Translations under genes and position numbers: made by a program | Shown here: positions 1-8,915 of the stretch, piece after piece | Numbering within the stretch: the stretch's first letter is position 1 | How the letters are laid out: every line of letters starts with the position of its first letter | The notes under the pieces: model-generated | Databases searched by the model: none | Seen by the model: the letters and a program-made list of their open reading frames with translations, nothing else | What the model was told of the DNA's origin: nothing | DNA from: Methanospirillum lacunae | GTDB taxonomy: Archaea; Halobacteriota; Methanomicrobia; Methanomicrobiales; Methanospirillaceae | Direction of reading: 5' to 3' | Assembly (NCBI RefSeq): GCF_003173355.1 | Contig: NZ_QGMY01000006.1 | Coordinates: 310,001-374,000 of the forward strand | Length of the DNA stretch: 64,000 bases

Positions 1-2
1 TC

Positions 3-530
3 TTTATGGGTTGGTTGTATAACTTTTCAGGGCTTAAAGAAGTTGCACATGAATTAGCGAAAATAATAGAGAAATATCCCAACCTGAAATTATTTATTGT
101 AGGGGATGGTGATGCGTATAATGATTTAATGATTATTAGAAAGAAGATGAATCTTCAAAAAAATTTAATATTAACAGGGAAACAACCTTTTGAAAAGATT
201 TCATCATTAATTGCATGTGCTGATATTTGCCTTCTTCCTGCACATGATAATGAAATTATGCACGATATTGTCCCAATTAAAATGTATGAATATCTAGCGA
301 TGGGTAAGCCAATAATTTCAACAAAATTGTATGGAATTATGAAAGAGTTTGGAGACGGTCATGGTGTTATCTATGCTGATACTCCAAAAGACGTTTTAAA
401 AGTTGTGCTCAACACCATTAATAATAGTAATTTAATAAAAGAAGGAAAAAATTCCAGAAAATTTGTAGAAAAGAGTAGTTGGACTGCAATCACTGACATT
501 TTTGATGCTAAAATTAAGGAAGTAATATGA
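3..530 (+). CDS. GT4-type glycosyltransferase, C-terminal part (5' end outside window)
   Basis: The frame is already open at the window edge, so only about 176 C-terminal residues are seen. They resemble the donor-binding half of a GT-B fold, GT4-family glycosyltransferase: FMGW at the start of the second Rossmann domain, LFIVGDGD after the first strands, ADICLLPA, and YEYLAMGKPIIST in the place of the EAMAxGxPV donor-site motif. The likely role is transfer of one sugar to a surface glycan at the cytoplasmic face of the membrane; donor and acceptor cannot be told. The stop overlaps the next start (ATGA), so the two are probably translationally coupled. Confidence 0.85.
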   Translation, partial: FMGWLYNFSGLKEVAHELAKIIEKYPNLKLFIVGDGDAYNDLMIIRKKMNLQKNLILTGKQPFEKISSLIACADICLLPAHDNEIMHDIVPIKMYEYLAMGKPIISTKLYGIMKEFGDGHGVIYADTPKDVLKVVLNTINNSNLIKEGKNSRKFVEKSSWTAITDIFDAKIKEVI

Positions 531-1684
531 ATATCCTTCAGGTAATTCCATATTTTAATCCAAAAAGGGGCGGAGATGTAAAGGTATGCTATGAAATATC
601 TAAATACTTAAAATATTATGGACATAATGTGACAATTATTACAACAGACCTTGAATATAATGTAGAATTTGTCAATTTAGTTCAAAGAATTGGTATAAAG
701 GTGATTAGTTTCCCAATTTTTTTAAATATAACCTTATTTTTATACACGCCATCTATAAAAAAATGGCTTTATGATAATATAAATACATTCGACTTAATTC
801 ATCTACATAATTATCGAACATATCAAAATGTAATTGTTTCTTCATACGCCAAAAAATATAAAGTTCCTTATTTAATACAAGCACATGGAGATTTACCATA
901 TTATACAAAGAAAATGCTAAAATTGATTTTCGATGTTAAATGGGGTCGAAATATATTAAAAAATGCCAATATGTCTATTGCACTTACAAATGATGAATTT
1001 AATTATTATATCAAAGAAGGAGTAGCCTCCTCTAAAATAATAATCGTCCCTAATGGATTAGAATTAAAAGATTATGAAAAATTACCAGTTAAAGGCACTT
1101 TTAGAAAAAAATTTAAACTAGTGAATGAGGATAAGGTTATTCTATATGTTGGAAGAATTCATCATAGTAAAGGATTAGATTTTCTAATTCGCTCATTTTC
1201 CATATTAGGAAAAAAAGACTCCACTTTTAAACTTGTATTAATAGGACCAGATTATGGATATCAGAAAAAACTAGTAAATTTAATAAATGAGTTGAATATT
1301 TCTAACTCAGTAAAAATAATAGGATATTTAAGTAATCTAGAAAAAATTCAAGCATTCATTGATTCGGATGTCTTTGTTACACCACGTTTTTATGGATTTC
1401 CGGTTACTTTTTTAGAAGCATGTATATGTAATATTCCCATTGTTACAACAAACTTTTTCGATCAACTTGAATGGATCAACAATTTTGTTGGTTATTCTGT
1501 AGATTATGATGAAAAAAAATTTGCTCTAGCAATTTCTAGTTTAATTGCTGACGAAAATAAGAGAATTGAATTCGGCCATAATGGCAAGAATCTGATTCTC
1601 AATAAGTTTAATTGGAAAACTATTGTTCAAGATCTATCAATAAAATACGAACAAATGATTACTAGATCGCCTAACCAATTGTGA
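527..1684 (+). CDS. GT4 family glycosyltransferase
   Basis: A 385-residue protein of normal GT4 length. The N-terminal Rossmann half begins MNILQVIPYFNPKRGGDVKV with the glycine-rich acceptor loop typical of the family; LIHLHN and QAHGD follow. The C-terminal half has VGRIHHSKGLDFLIRSF (the GRxxxxKG donor-phosphate site) and GFPVTFLEACICNIPIV (the E-x7-E type region). It overlaps the genes on both sides by 4 bases, so it sits in a tightly coupled glycan-assembly operon. It presumably adds one sugar to a lipid-linked or exported glycan; specificity cannot be predicted. Codon use is strongly A+T-biased like its neighbours. Confidence 0.92.
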   Translation: MNILQVIPYFNPKRGGDVKVCYEISKYLKYYGHNVTIITTDLEYNVEFVNLVQRIGIKVISFPIFLNITLFLYTPSIKKWLYDNINTFDLIHLHNYRTYQNVIVSSYAKKYKVPYLIQAHGDLPYYTKKMLKLIFDVKWGRNILKNANMSIALTNDEFNYYIKEGVASSKIIIVPNGLELKDYEKLPVKGTFRKKFKLVNEDKVILYVGRIHHSKGLDFLIRSFSILGKKDSTFKLVLIGPDYGYQKKLVNLINELNISNSVKIIGYLSNLEKIQAFIDSDVFVTPRFYGFPVTFLEACICNIPIVTTNFFDQLEWINNFVGYSVDYDEKKFALAISSLIADENKRIEFGHNGKNLILNKFNWKTIVQDLSIKYEQMITRSPNQL

Positions 1685-2586
1685 TTATAATGAATTTTTT
1701 TAAATTTAATATTGATCAGGCCATAAGAAATGTTCAGAATGATTTCCCATTTGGTCAAGAATATATGGATCCATTTAATCTAAAATATAAGTATATAATT
1801 TCAGAAATATTACAATTTGCACCTCCCCCATCTAATATATTATCTATTGGAGCGGGTCCTTGTGATCTTGAAGCAATATTAGCGGACATGTACTTCCAAG
1901 TCACTGCTATTGATGATTTAAACGATCATTGGCATTTATTAGGTAATAATCGGATAAGAATTAAAGAATTTGCTCAAAGACATAATGTAGATTTATTAGA
2001 ATCTTCGGTAAAAGGAATAAAAAATAAAGATGAACAATATGATGTTGTTTTATTACTTGACATAATCGAACATATTGTTGGGAGTCCTAGAGAGTTACTA
2101 AATTATGCTATTTCTTCATTGAAACCAAATGGATTATTAATAATTCAGACACCAAATACAGCATCATTAAATCATAGAATTAAGATTATTTTTGGAAAAT
2201 CAAACCAAGTTGACTTAAATTTCATTTTTTGGAACATTGGTGAATATCGAAGTCATTTTCGTGAATATACTCGCTTTGAAATGGAACAAATGTTATCTTT
2301 TGAAAATTTAATCAATATTAATTCGAAAATGAGAAATATATTACTATATCTAATTCCTCACAAAAGATTTTTGGAAAAAGTTGTGTTTATTACATATAGA
2401 TTAATATGTGATTTATGGCCAAATTTTAGGGATAGCATTTTAATTAGTGGAAGGAAACCTTCAAATTGGTCTTCGATTGAACCATCCCTAAGCAAATTTT
2501 CTATTAGCTATCCTCATATAATTAAATATAATTATGATAATGAAACCGATGAAGATTATTTAATAAAATTAGCGGATAAAATATGA
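1681..2586 (+). CDS. SAM-dependent methyltransferase (class I), glycan cluster
   Basis: A 301-residue class I methyltransferase. Motif I is ILSIGAGPCDLEAIL (SAM-binding glycine loop, about residues 54-68), an acidic residue follows the second strand (AIDDL), and YDVVLLLDIIEHI is the post-motif region usual in Methyltransf_11/23 proteins. LIIQTPN is motif III. The context suggests O-methylation of a sugar or a glycan terminus, an inference only. I take the GTG at 1681 because GTGA overlaps the previous stop; an ATG nine bases later (1690) is an equally good start. The stop overlaps the next ATG by 4 bases. Confidence 0.85.
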   Translation: MIIMNFFKFNIDQAIRNVQNDFPFGQEYMDPFNLKYKYIISEILQFAPPPSNILSIGAGPCDLEAILADMYFQVTAIDDLNDHWHLLGNNRIRIKEFAQRHNVDLLESSVKGIKNKDEQYDVVLLLDIIEHIVGSPRELLNYAISSLKPNGLLIIQTPNTASLNHRIKIIFGKSNQVDLNFIFWNIGEYRSHFREYTRFEMEQMLSFENLININSKMRNILLYLIPHKRFLEKVVFITYRLICDLWPNFRDSILISGRKPSNWSSIEPSLSKFSISYPHIIKYNYDNETDEDYLIKLADKI

Positions 2587-3737
2587 AAATTGTATTCATT
2601 TCAACTGGACTTATAGAACAAGATAATTACCCACATCCAAATCTTGGTGGACAAACTCAAATTTGGGGTTTGTCTAAAGAATTTGTCAAAAATGGACATG
2701 ATGTAATAATAATTATAGCTGATAAAACAGCAAACATAACTATAGTTGATGGAGTAAAATTAATTGCAATTAACACAGGGATAAAGGATGAATTTTTCTT
2801 TGGAATTGTATCTCAATTCATATTTTCATATAAAATTATCAAACACATCATTAAGTTAAATCCTCATGTGATCATTTCTAGATTTCGTTATAGTGGATTT
2901 TTTTCGTCTCAACTGGATATCCCTTGTTTATTTATATTGGCGTCACCCGATGCATTAGAATATACAAAAAAAGTTAATGTAAAAGGAGGTTTTTTTAAGA
3001 AGATTTTTTTTTACTTTAATCGATTTATCGAATCTAAGGTCATGGCAAATTCTGACCAAATTATCGTATTAAACATATTTTTAAAGGATTATTTATCAAA
3101 TTTTTACTCCTCAAATAAAGTTACATTTTTACCAAACGCAATAAATCCCAAAGAGTATTCTAATAAGGGTGATAACAACTTTATTCTTTTTGCTGGAAGA
3201 TTTGATTGGAACAAACGCCCAGAGGTTGTAATTAAGGCATATTCACAATTAAATCCTAAATTGAGGCATAAATTCAGATTATTGATAGTAGGCAGAGCAT
3301 GGGACAATTTTTACGAAAAAAAAATAAATTCACTAATTAATTCATTAAAACTTACAGAATCTGTTGAAATTATACCATGGCTCAAAAAACCAGAATTACA
3401 ACAATTAATGGAAAGGTGCTCTGTATTAGTTGTGCCTTCATTATATGAAGTCTTTCCAAACGTTATTTTAGAAGCTATGGCATCAGAGAAAGTAGTAATT
3501 GCAAGTAATATTCCAGGAACTCAAGATATTATTATTAATAAAGTTAATGGTTTCTTATTTTCAAAAGAAGATATATTCGAATTAAAAAAAATATTACATA
3601 TTGTATTATCAGACACCCTACTAAGAGAAAAAATTGGGAAAAATGCAAGATATTCAATTATCAATAAGTACTCTATCGACAAGATAGCATTGGAATATTT
3701 AGAAAATATAAAAAAAATTCCTAAGAAAACCATGTGA
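2583..3737 (+). CDS. GT4 family glycosyltransferase
   Basis: A 384-residue GT4-type enzyme. The N-terminal half starts MKIVFISTGL and contains LGGQTQIWGLSKEFVKNGHD, the usual glycine loop plus helix. The donor half has AGRFDWNKRPEVVIKAY (GRxxxxKR phosphate-binding site) and VPSLYEVFPNVILEAMASE, where the E-x7-E motif is clear. It overlaps the upstream methyltransferase by 4 bases, and a 60-base A+T-rich gap follows. It is probably one of the successive sugar transfers in assembly of the same surface glycan; the sugar is unknown. Confidence 0.92.
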   Translation: MKIVFISTGLIEQDNYPHPNLGGQTQIWGLSKEFVKNGHDVIIIIADKTANITIVDGVKLIAINTGIKDEFFFGIVSQFIFSYKIIKHIIKLNPHVIISRFRYSGFFSSQLDIPCLFILASPDALEYTKKVNVKGGFFKKIFFYFNRFIESKVMANSDQIIVLNIFLKDYLSNFYSSNKVTFLPNAINPKEYSNKGDNNFILFAGRFDWNKRPEVVIKAYSQLNPKLRHKFRLLIVGRAWDNFYEKKINSLINSLKLTESVEIIPWLKKPELQQLMERCSVLVVPSLYEVFPNVILEAMASEKVVIASNIPGTQDIIINKVNGFLFSKEDIFELKKILHIVLSDTLLREKIGKNARYSIINKYSIDKIALEYLENIKKIPKKTM

Positions 3738-3848
3738 ATTATTCCTCAAATCACTCCAAAACTACCAAAATGTAAATTTGGATAATTTTAATGGCAAATG
3801 ACAAGATTCGGGAAAATATTTATTGAAAATCTTAATTTAGGAAACTGT

Positions 3849-5009
3849 ATGAACTCAATTCAAATATGTTTAGTAATGTTTGGAGGTCCTTTCGACACCA
3901 TATGCCATCGTATTGAACAGAGAATCAGGATATTTCAACACATTTCAACAAAATTTTATCTATTAATAGATAAAATGCCAAATACATGTAAAAATCTTTT
4001 AAGTTGTAGTATTATCGATTTAAATGTTAATTATCCAAATAATACTATCCACATTATCTCCACTAAAAATAGATTCTTTTTATATATGCTTTACTTACTA
4101 TCACTGTTAAAAATGGTCAAATCTCTTTTTAAATATAAATCAGTAGATATTATCATTTTTTCTTCAGGAATTCCATTTATTCTACCTCTTATTATTCAAT
4201 CAAGAATATTAAGAAAGAAGGTCATTGTAATGGCAGGTGGTTCTATTTTTTATTCATCTCTAATGGATATCAAAAAGAATCTATTTTATTTAAAAATTTT
4301 GCGCTTTTTTGAATTGTTGTGTTATTACTCAGTTACAACGATTGCAGTGGAATCAGAGAAATCAGAAAGAAATTTGAATCTTTATAAATTTAAGAATAAA
4401 GTTAAAATATTTGGTTCTTTTGTTTATATCGATACTGATAAATTTTCTCCATCTATTGCTTATGAAAACCGAAAATTTATTGTTGGATTTATTGGAGGAT
4501 TTTTTAACAATAAAGGAATATTAAACTTTGTCAGATCAATTGATTATCTATCTAGTTCATCAAATAATATATCTTATTTAATCATAGGAGATGGCCCGAT
4601 AAAAGAATCCGTGAAAGCTACAATTAATTCACAAAATTCTTTTAATCGGATACATTTAATCAGTTGGGTTTCGCATAATGATATTCCAAGTTTTTTAAAT
4701 GAGATGCGTTTGTTAGTAGTTCCATCATATAGTGAAGGAATTCCAGCCATAATTCTTGAAGCAATGTCATGTGGAACACCGGTTCTATCCACATCTGTTG
4801 GAGGAATTTCTGATATTATTAAAGACGGCAAAAATGGATTCATTCTCGAATCCAATACTCCAGAATGTATTGCAAAAAAAATCGAAATTGCAATGAACTA
4901 TTATAATATCCAAAAAATATCAAAAAATGCACGAGATGTTATAAAAAAGGAGTATTCATATAAAGAAATTATCCAACGATACGATATAATTATTAATAAA
5001 AATGGATGA
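3849..5009 (+). CDS. GT4 family glycosyltransferase
   Basis: A GT4-like protein of about 386 residues. The donor half shows IGGFFNNKGILNFVRSI (GxxxxxKG site), LIIGDGP, and VPSYSEGIPAIILEAMSCG with the full E-x7-E motif, then TSVGGISDIIKDGKNG. The frame stays open upstream to an ATG at 3798. I choose 3849 because an AGGAAA ribosome-binding-like sequence lies five bases before it and the protein then begins with the expected first strand (QICLVMFGG). Its stop overlaps the next start by 4 bases. Substrate unknown. Confidence 0.88.
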   Translation: MNSIQICLVMFGGPFDTICHRIEQRIRIFQHISTKFYLLIDKMPNTCKNLLSCSIIDLNVNYPNNTIHIISTKNRFFLYMLYLLSLLKMVKSLFKYKSVDIIIFSSGIPFILPLIIQSRILRKKVIVMAGGSIFYSSLMDIKKNLFYLKILRFFELLCYYSVTTIAVESEKSERNLNLYKFKNKVKIFGSFVYIDTDKFSPSIAYENRKFIVGFIGGFFNNKGILNFVRSIDYLSSSSNNISYLIIGDGPIKESVKATINSQNSFNRIHLISWVSHNDIPSFLNEMRLLVVPSYSEGIPAIILEAMSCGTPVLSTSVGGISDIIKDGKNGFILESNTPECIAKKIEIAMNYYNIQKISKNARDVIKKEYSYKEIIQRYDIIINKNG

Positions 5010-7171
5010 ACACTATGAAAAAATTTATGTCAAATAACGGACTTGTTTTCTTCATAATAATTTTTCTAGCAATTACTGATTTTGTAGTTACCCAGAACTA
5101 TCTTTTTCTATGTCAAATTTTCGGCTTTGTGTTTTTAACGCTGATTCCTGGATATTTAATTTTAAAACTATTTAATATATCAAATATTGATACTACTAAA
5201 ATTTTCTTATTATCCGTCGGTTTATCGATCTCTATTTTAATTTTCATAGGGATTTTTTTAAACACTATTTTCTCTCTTTTCGGAATTAAATTTCCTCTCT
5301 CAACAGTTCCAATATTAATTTCTTTTAATATTCTAATACTATCACTTATAGTTTTAAATATAATTTTTATTAAAAACTGTGAAATTAAAAGAACCATGTT
5401 TTCTTTTAAAGTTATTGATAAAACGCTTTTAATTTTTTGTTTTTTCTTATTATCAATAAGTCTACTCGCAGTTCAATATTTAAATTTATACTCTAATAAT
5501 TTTTTATTAATTTTATTTTTTATATTAGTTTCAATTTTTATTATTATTTTTTCAATAATTAATAATAAAATAACAGAAGATTTTTACCCCATATATATAT
5601 ATATAATTAGTATATCGTTGATTTTAATTTATCCCTTAAGATCATCATATATTATTGGAATAGATTCTCACTCTGAATATTTTTTTTTCCAGACCACATT
5701 TATCAATCACTCCTGGGAAATTATTAATTATACTCTTTTAGATTCCTGTCTTTCAATAACTATTATTCCTACAATATTTGAATCAATTCTTCAAATAAAT
5801 TCCCAAATACTGTTTAAATTCCTATACCCAATTCTTTTTTCAATATCTCCTCTTATTGTTTATATTATATCAAACAATTTTATTTCACGTAATTATGCCT
5901 TTTTTGCATCATTTTTCTTTATGAGTCAAATGACTTTTCTAATATCTAGTGCACAGTCTAGAACAGTAATCGCAATATTATTTTTTGGTTTATCATTAAT
6001 GGTTTTGTGTTCAAAAGAGATTGAGTATTCTAAAATAAAATTACTAATTATAATATTTTCAATTATAATAATTTTTTCACATTATTCAACCTCATATATT
6101 CATTTAGTACTGTATGTTGGAGTAGCTTTACTCTCTTATTTTATAAAAAATAATCAAAAATATCATAGCCCAATTACCATAGCAACCATCCTTTTCTTAT
6201 TTACTTTTATGTATTTTTGGTTTTCCATTATAACTAAAGGAGCTTTCAATGGTGCGATATCAGTATTAAATAATGTTTTTATTATCGATACATTCTTAAG
6301 TGAAAATACGAGAGCTCCAGAACTTGTTCAATTACTCGGAAAAAATCTTCAAGATCCAATTATCAGTGGACTAAATTTAATTATTCAGTGGTTAGTCTTA
6401 ATATGTATCTATACAGGGATATTAATTTTATTTTTATTTTTAATAAAAAAGCAAATCGTACCAAAATTTTTTTTTGACAGACTACCTGATTTTAATTACT
6501 CTGCATTTTATCGAGAATTTATAATACTAGGTTTTTGTTGTGGGATCATTCTAGCGATTGTAGTGATTCTTCCAAATATTAGTAAATCATTCGATATTGC
6601 ACGAACATTTACAATCTTAAGTGTCATTACATCGTGTTTCTTTGTTATCGGTGCAATTTTTTATTCAAATTTGTTCAGAGAAATTCTTATTTATAATAAA
6701 ATTCTTACTCCAAAATATTTTGTTTCTGTAATTATTGTTTTCATTGTAACCTTAAATTTTTTGTTTAATGCAGGAATACCTCATCAACTTGTTGGACATC
6801 GCGATACCATCATATTTAATTCAGAAGGTGAATACTACAATCAAACGATTGTTCATGATCAAGATCATTATGGCTCAATTTGGTTAAAATCAAAAATGGA
6901 TAACAATAATGGAATTACTACTGATCAAATGGGGAAAATTATATTGATGAGCCAAGCACTAATTAATCAAACAACCCAATTTTCGGAATTACTAGTCAAT
7001 AGTAATCAACAAAATTATATTTTTTTTACACATTATATGACAAATAATAAAAAATTTTTAAATCAATGGAGAGAATCTTATCAAGATATTAAAACCTATG
7101 ACCGGATTATTGAAATGAATAATAAAATTTATTCAACTAAATCTACTGAAATTTGGTTTAAAACGATGTAA
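5006..7171 (+). CDS. Large polytopic membrane protein, DUF2206-like, of the glycan cluster
   Basis: A 721-residue protein made almost wholly of hydrophobic segments (about 14), with one extended hydrophilic region at the C-terminus after roughly residue 590. Acidic/histidine sequence GIDSHSEYFFF falls in a loop near residue 218, where polytopic glycosyltransferases and polymerases carry catalytic acidic residues. It resembles archaeal DUF2206-type membrane proteins and, by layout, Wzy polymerases or GT39-like enzymes. A role in polymerising or transferring lipid-linked glycan at the outer membrane face is inferred. Translation overlaps the preceding glycosyltransferase by 4 bases. The gene ends only 10 bases before the tip of an insertion sequence and looks complete. 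Confidence 0.7.
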   Translation: MNTMKKFMSNNGLVFFIIIFLAITDFVVTQNYLFLCQIFGFVFLTLIPGYLILKLFNISNIDTTKIFLLSVGLSISILIFIGIFLNTIFSLFGIKFPLSTVPILISFNILILSLIVLNIIFIKNCEIKRTMFSFKVIDKTLLIFCFFLLSISLLAVQYLNLYSNNFLLILFFILVSIFIIIFSIINNKITEDFYPIYIYIISISLILIYPLRSSYIIGIDSHSEYFFFQTTFINHSWEIINYTLLDSCLSITIIPTIFESILQINSQILFKFLYPILFSISPLIVYIISNNFISRNYAFFASFFFMSQMTFLISSAQSRTVIAILFFGLSLMVLCSKEIEYSKIKLLIIIFSIIIIFSHYSTSYIHLVLYVGVALLSYFIKNNQKYHSPITIATILFLFTFMYFWFSIITKGAFNGAISVLNNVFIIDTFLSENTRAPELVQLLGKNLQDPIISGLNLIIQWLVLICIYTGILILFLFLIKKQIVPKFFFDRLPDFNYSAFYREFIILGFCCGIILAIVVILPNISKSFDIARTFTILSVITSCFFVIGAIFYSNLFREILIYNKILTPKYFVSVIIVFIVTLNFLFNAGIPHQLVGHRDTIIFNSEGEYYNQTIVHDQDHYGSIWLKSKMDNNNGITTDQMGKIILMSQALINQTTQFSELLVNSNQQNYIFFTHYMTNNKKFLNQWRESYQDIKTYDRIIEMNNKIYSTKSTEIWFKTM

Positions 7172-7181
7172 CAATTCAGAC

Positions 7182-8137
7182 TGTATTTGCTCATTGAAAA
7201 TTGCTCAGGTCCGCTCATTTAATTTTGCTCAGCCCTAAGTGCAATATCATCTTCCCATTATATAAATTCACTCCGAAGACAAACACAGAAGGGAGGAGAC
7301 ATCGCCCCCTCCCTTCATCCCTCCCCTGATTACGATATGCTCGGTGGGATGGATAAACATCCCACCTTCGCGAGGAGAGGTTATCAGGTTAGGATTTGCT
7401 AGCCCTTCTTCGATAACTCGAACCATTCATATTAACAACTATTGCGCGATGGGTGATCCTATCAAGCAGAGCAGCAGTCAACGTTTTATCATGGAATACT
7501 TTTATCCACTCAGAAAAAGGTAAATTCGTTGTAATCACCGTACTCAGTATCTCATATCTTGCAGCAAGGATCTGAAACAACAACTCAGCACCCTCAAGAT
7601 CGAAGGTGATATAGCCAAGTTCATCCAGGATCAGAATATCAATCTTCTTTAACTGCTTCATCAAGAGGGTGAATCTCCCTGCTCGTTTGGCTTCAAGTAA
7701 TTCATTCACCAACCCTGCGGCGGTTTTAAAAATCACTTTATAGTTATTCTCACAAGCACAAACTCCTGTTGCAATAGCCATGTGTGTCTTTCCGGTTTCA
7801 GAATTACCAATTAACACGACATTCTTCGTTTCCTGAATAAAGTTGAGTAGTTTTAGATCCTGCAGAATCCTTTTCCCATCATCAGGTAATGCCTCTACTG
7901 ATAACTCCTCAAATCTCTTTTGAGTCGGAAATCCTGCAAGTTTCAGTGTTCGTATCTGACGGTTTGTCATCCTGATTTTCAGTTCGAACTGACAAGCGTT
8001 TGTCAGAATAGAAATTGTATCCGGATCAGAATCATGCTGATTCTGGATAAATTGGTAAACACCGGCAATATGGAGTTGTTTACATAGATTTTCGAGTTCC
8101 GGTGTCATGCTGTACACTCCAACACCTGATCATATAC
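7182..8137 (-). mobile_element. IS21-type element, right-hand part (istB side)
   Basis: This part runs from the outer tip TGTATTTGCTCA at 7182 through istB and ends abruptly where the 234-bp repeat begins at 8138. The tip matches the tip of the istA-bearing part at 9925 (TGTAAACGCTCA): both begin TGTA, then GCTCA, and carry TCAGG about 20 bases in. Several further GCTCA/TTGCTCA copies follow between 7188 and 7233, as expected of the repeated transposase-binding sites at IS21 ends. A perfect 9-bp stem (7343-7351 with 7358-7366, loop of 6) lies between istB and the tip. No istA lies on the istB side; it is 2 kb away in the opposite orientation. Confidence 0.75.
7389..8117 (-). CDS. istB: IS21 family helper ATPase IstB
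   Basis: A 242-residue AAA+ ATPase of full IstB length. Walker A is GNSETGKTH (usual GPSGTGKTH), Walker B is ILILDELGY, sensor ITTNLPFSEW follows, then LLDRITHRA near the C-terminus, all hallmarks of IstB/DnaC-like transposition helpers. IstB binds DNA with ATP and stimulates the IstA transposase and target choice. Here it is intact but separated from its istA, which lies inverted at 10052-11313 and is broken, so this copy could act only in trans. The 20 bases upstream of the start end at a 234-bp repeat. Base composition is closer to the right-hand part of the window than to the flanking A+T-rich glycan genes. Confidence 0.93.
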   Translation of the reverse strand: MYSMTPELENLCKQLHIAGVYQFIQNQHDSDPDTISILTNACQFELKIRMTNRQIRTLKLAGFPTQKRFEELSVEALPDDGKRILQDLKLLNFIQETKNVVLIGNSETGKTHMAIATGVCACENNYKVIFKTAAGLVNELLEAKRAGRFTLLMKQLKKIDILILDELGYITFDLEGAELLFQILAARYEILSTVITTNLPFSEWIKVFHDKTLTAALLDRITHRAIVVNMNGSSYRRRASKS

Positions 8138-8371
8138 CCTTGATTCCCGGGAACACATAACGATGGAAAAAGATCCGAGAGGGATACGAAGAAATTTATC
8201 TAAATGAAGATAATATTATAGAGATTAGAAAATTGCACCTAATCGTTATGTGTGCTAAAAATACATAACGAGGATAAAAATTTTAATCCCCTATAATCAA
8301 TCATTTTTTAATTCTGCAATCAATTTTAAGAATTTACTTCCTCACTCGTTACAGATTTCCGGGAATCCAGG
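8138..8371 (+). repeat. MITE-like 234-bp repeat, copy A
   Basis: This copy matches copy C (11314-11547) over its full 234 bases with three substitutions by eye. It begins CCTTGATTCCCGGGAA and ends TTTCCGGGAATCCAGG, so its ends form an imperfect 16-bp terminal inverted repeat with about three mismatches. Inside, CACATAACGAT near the left end recurs inverted as ATCGTTATGTG and again as ACATAACG, giving an 8-bp hairpin (CGTTATGT with ACATAACG). There is no coding capacity. Its left edge cuts off the IS21 sequence upstream of istB. The features fit a miniature inverted-repeat transposable element; no clear target duplication is visible. Confidence 0.75.
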
Positions 8372-8541
8372 AATTAAAGATAATATTATAGAGATTAAAA
8401 AATAGCATCTCATCGTTATGTGTGTTAAAAATACATAACGAGGTTAATAATTCAAATCCCCTATAATCAATCTGTTTTTAATTCTGCAATCAATTTTAGG
8501 ATTTTACCTCCTCACTCGTTACAGATTTCCGGGAATATAGG
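8372..8541 (+). repeat. MITE-like repeat, copy B (5'-truncated, tandem to A)
   Basis: It starts directly after copy A and matches the last 170 bases of the 234-bp repeat with scattered substitutions, so it is more diverged than A and C. It keeps the internal hairpin (CGTTATGT and ACATAACG) and the right end TTTCCGGGAATATAGG, but lacks the left terminal repeat. Either one element inserted into another or an older copy was truncated by recombination. Confidence 0.7.
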
Positions 8542-8542
8542 T

Positions 8543-8560
8543 TGCATGGCATATCTATAT
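8543..8560 (+). promoter_or_regulatory. Possible archaeal promoter
   Basis: TGCATGGCATAT followed by CTATATAA gives a good TATA box. The same 12-mer stands in the promoter region of the secreted-protein gene at 21055-21066. The nearest downstream start with a plausible ribosome site (AAGGATAAG) opens only a 28-codon frame at 8602-8688, so this may be an orphan promoter left by rearrangement. The remaining DNA up to 8915 shows nothing recognisable. Confidence 0.35.
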
Positions 8561-8915
8561 AATCTTAAGATGGGAAAGAAAAATTAGAGTAAGGATAAGA
8601 TATGACTCATATATTTCCCAATTCTCTAATTTTTATTATTAAAACCTTTGATTTTAAAACTTGTAAGGCATGGAATGAACATAAATAATTTCGATGATGG
8701 AGGATGATTCTTTGTCTTGAGTAATAGGATATAACTGATTCAATTCACATTTTATATCTTAAATTTTCGAGAATATTTACCGAATTAATTATGAGATAAA
8801 AAAACTATCTAAAAAGTAATCATTGGAAGGACCAAAATTGTTGACAATGATTCTAAAATTAGTTTATTTCACAATTTTTGGTAATTTTGGTTTCTACAAA
8901 GGAATGTATATTGTT

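Noticed and set aside
8138-8541. Tandem repeated DNA that might be a CRISPR or satellite array
   Set aside because: The units are 234 and 170 bases with no short repeat/spacer alternation and no cas genes; terminal inverted repeats fit a MITE better.
8602-8688. 28-codon frame after the promoter-like site at 8543
   Set aside because: Too short and without a recognisable motif; kept only as part of a finding about the promoter.
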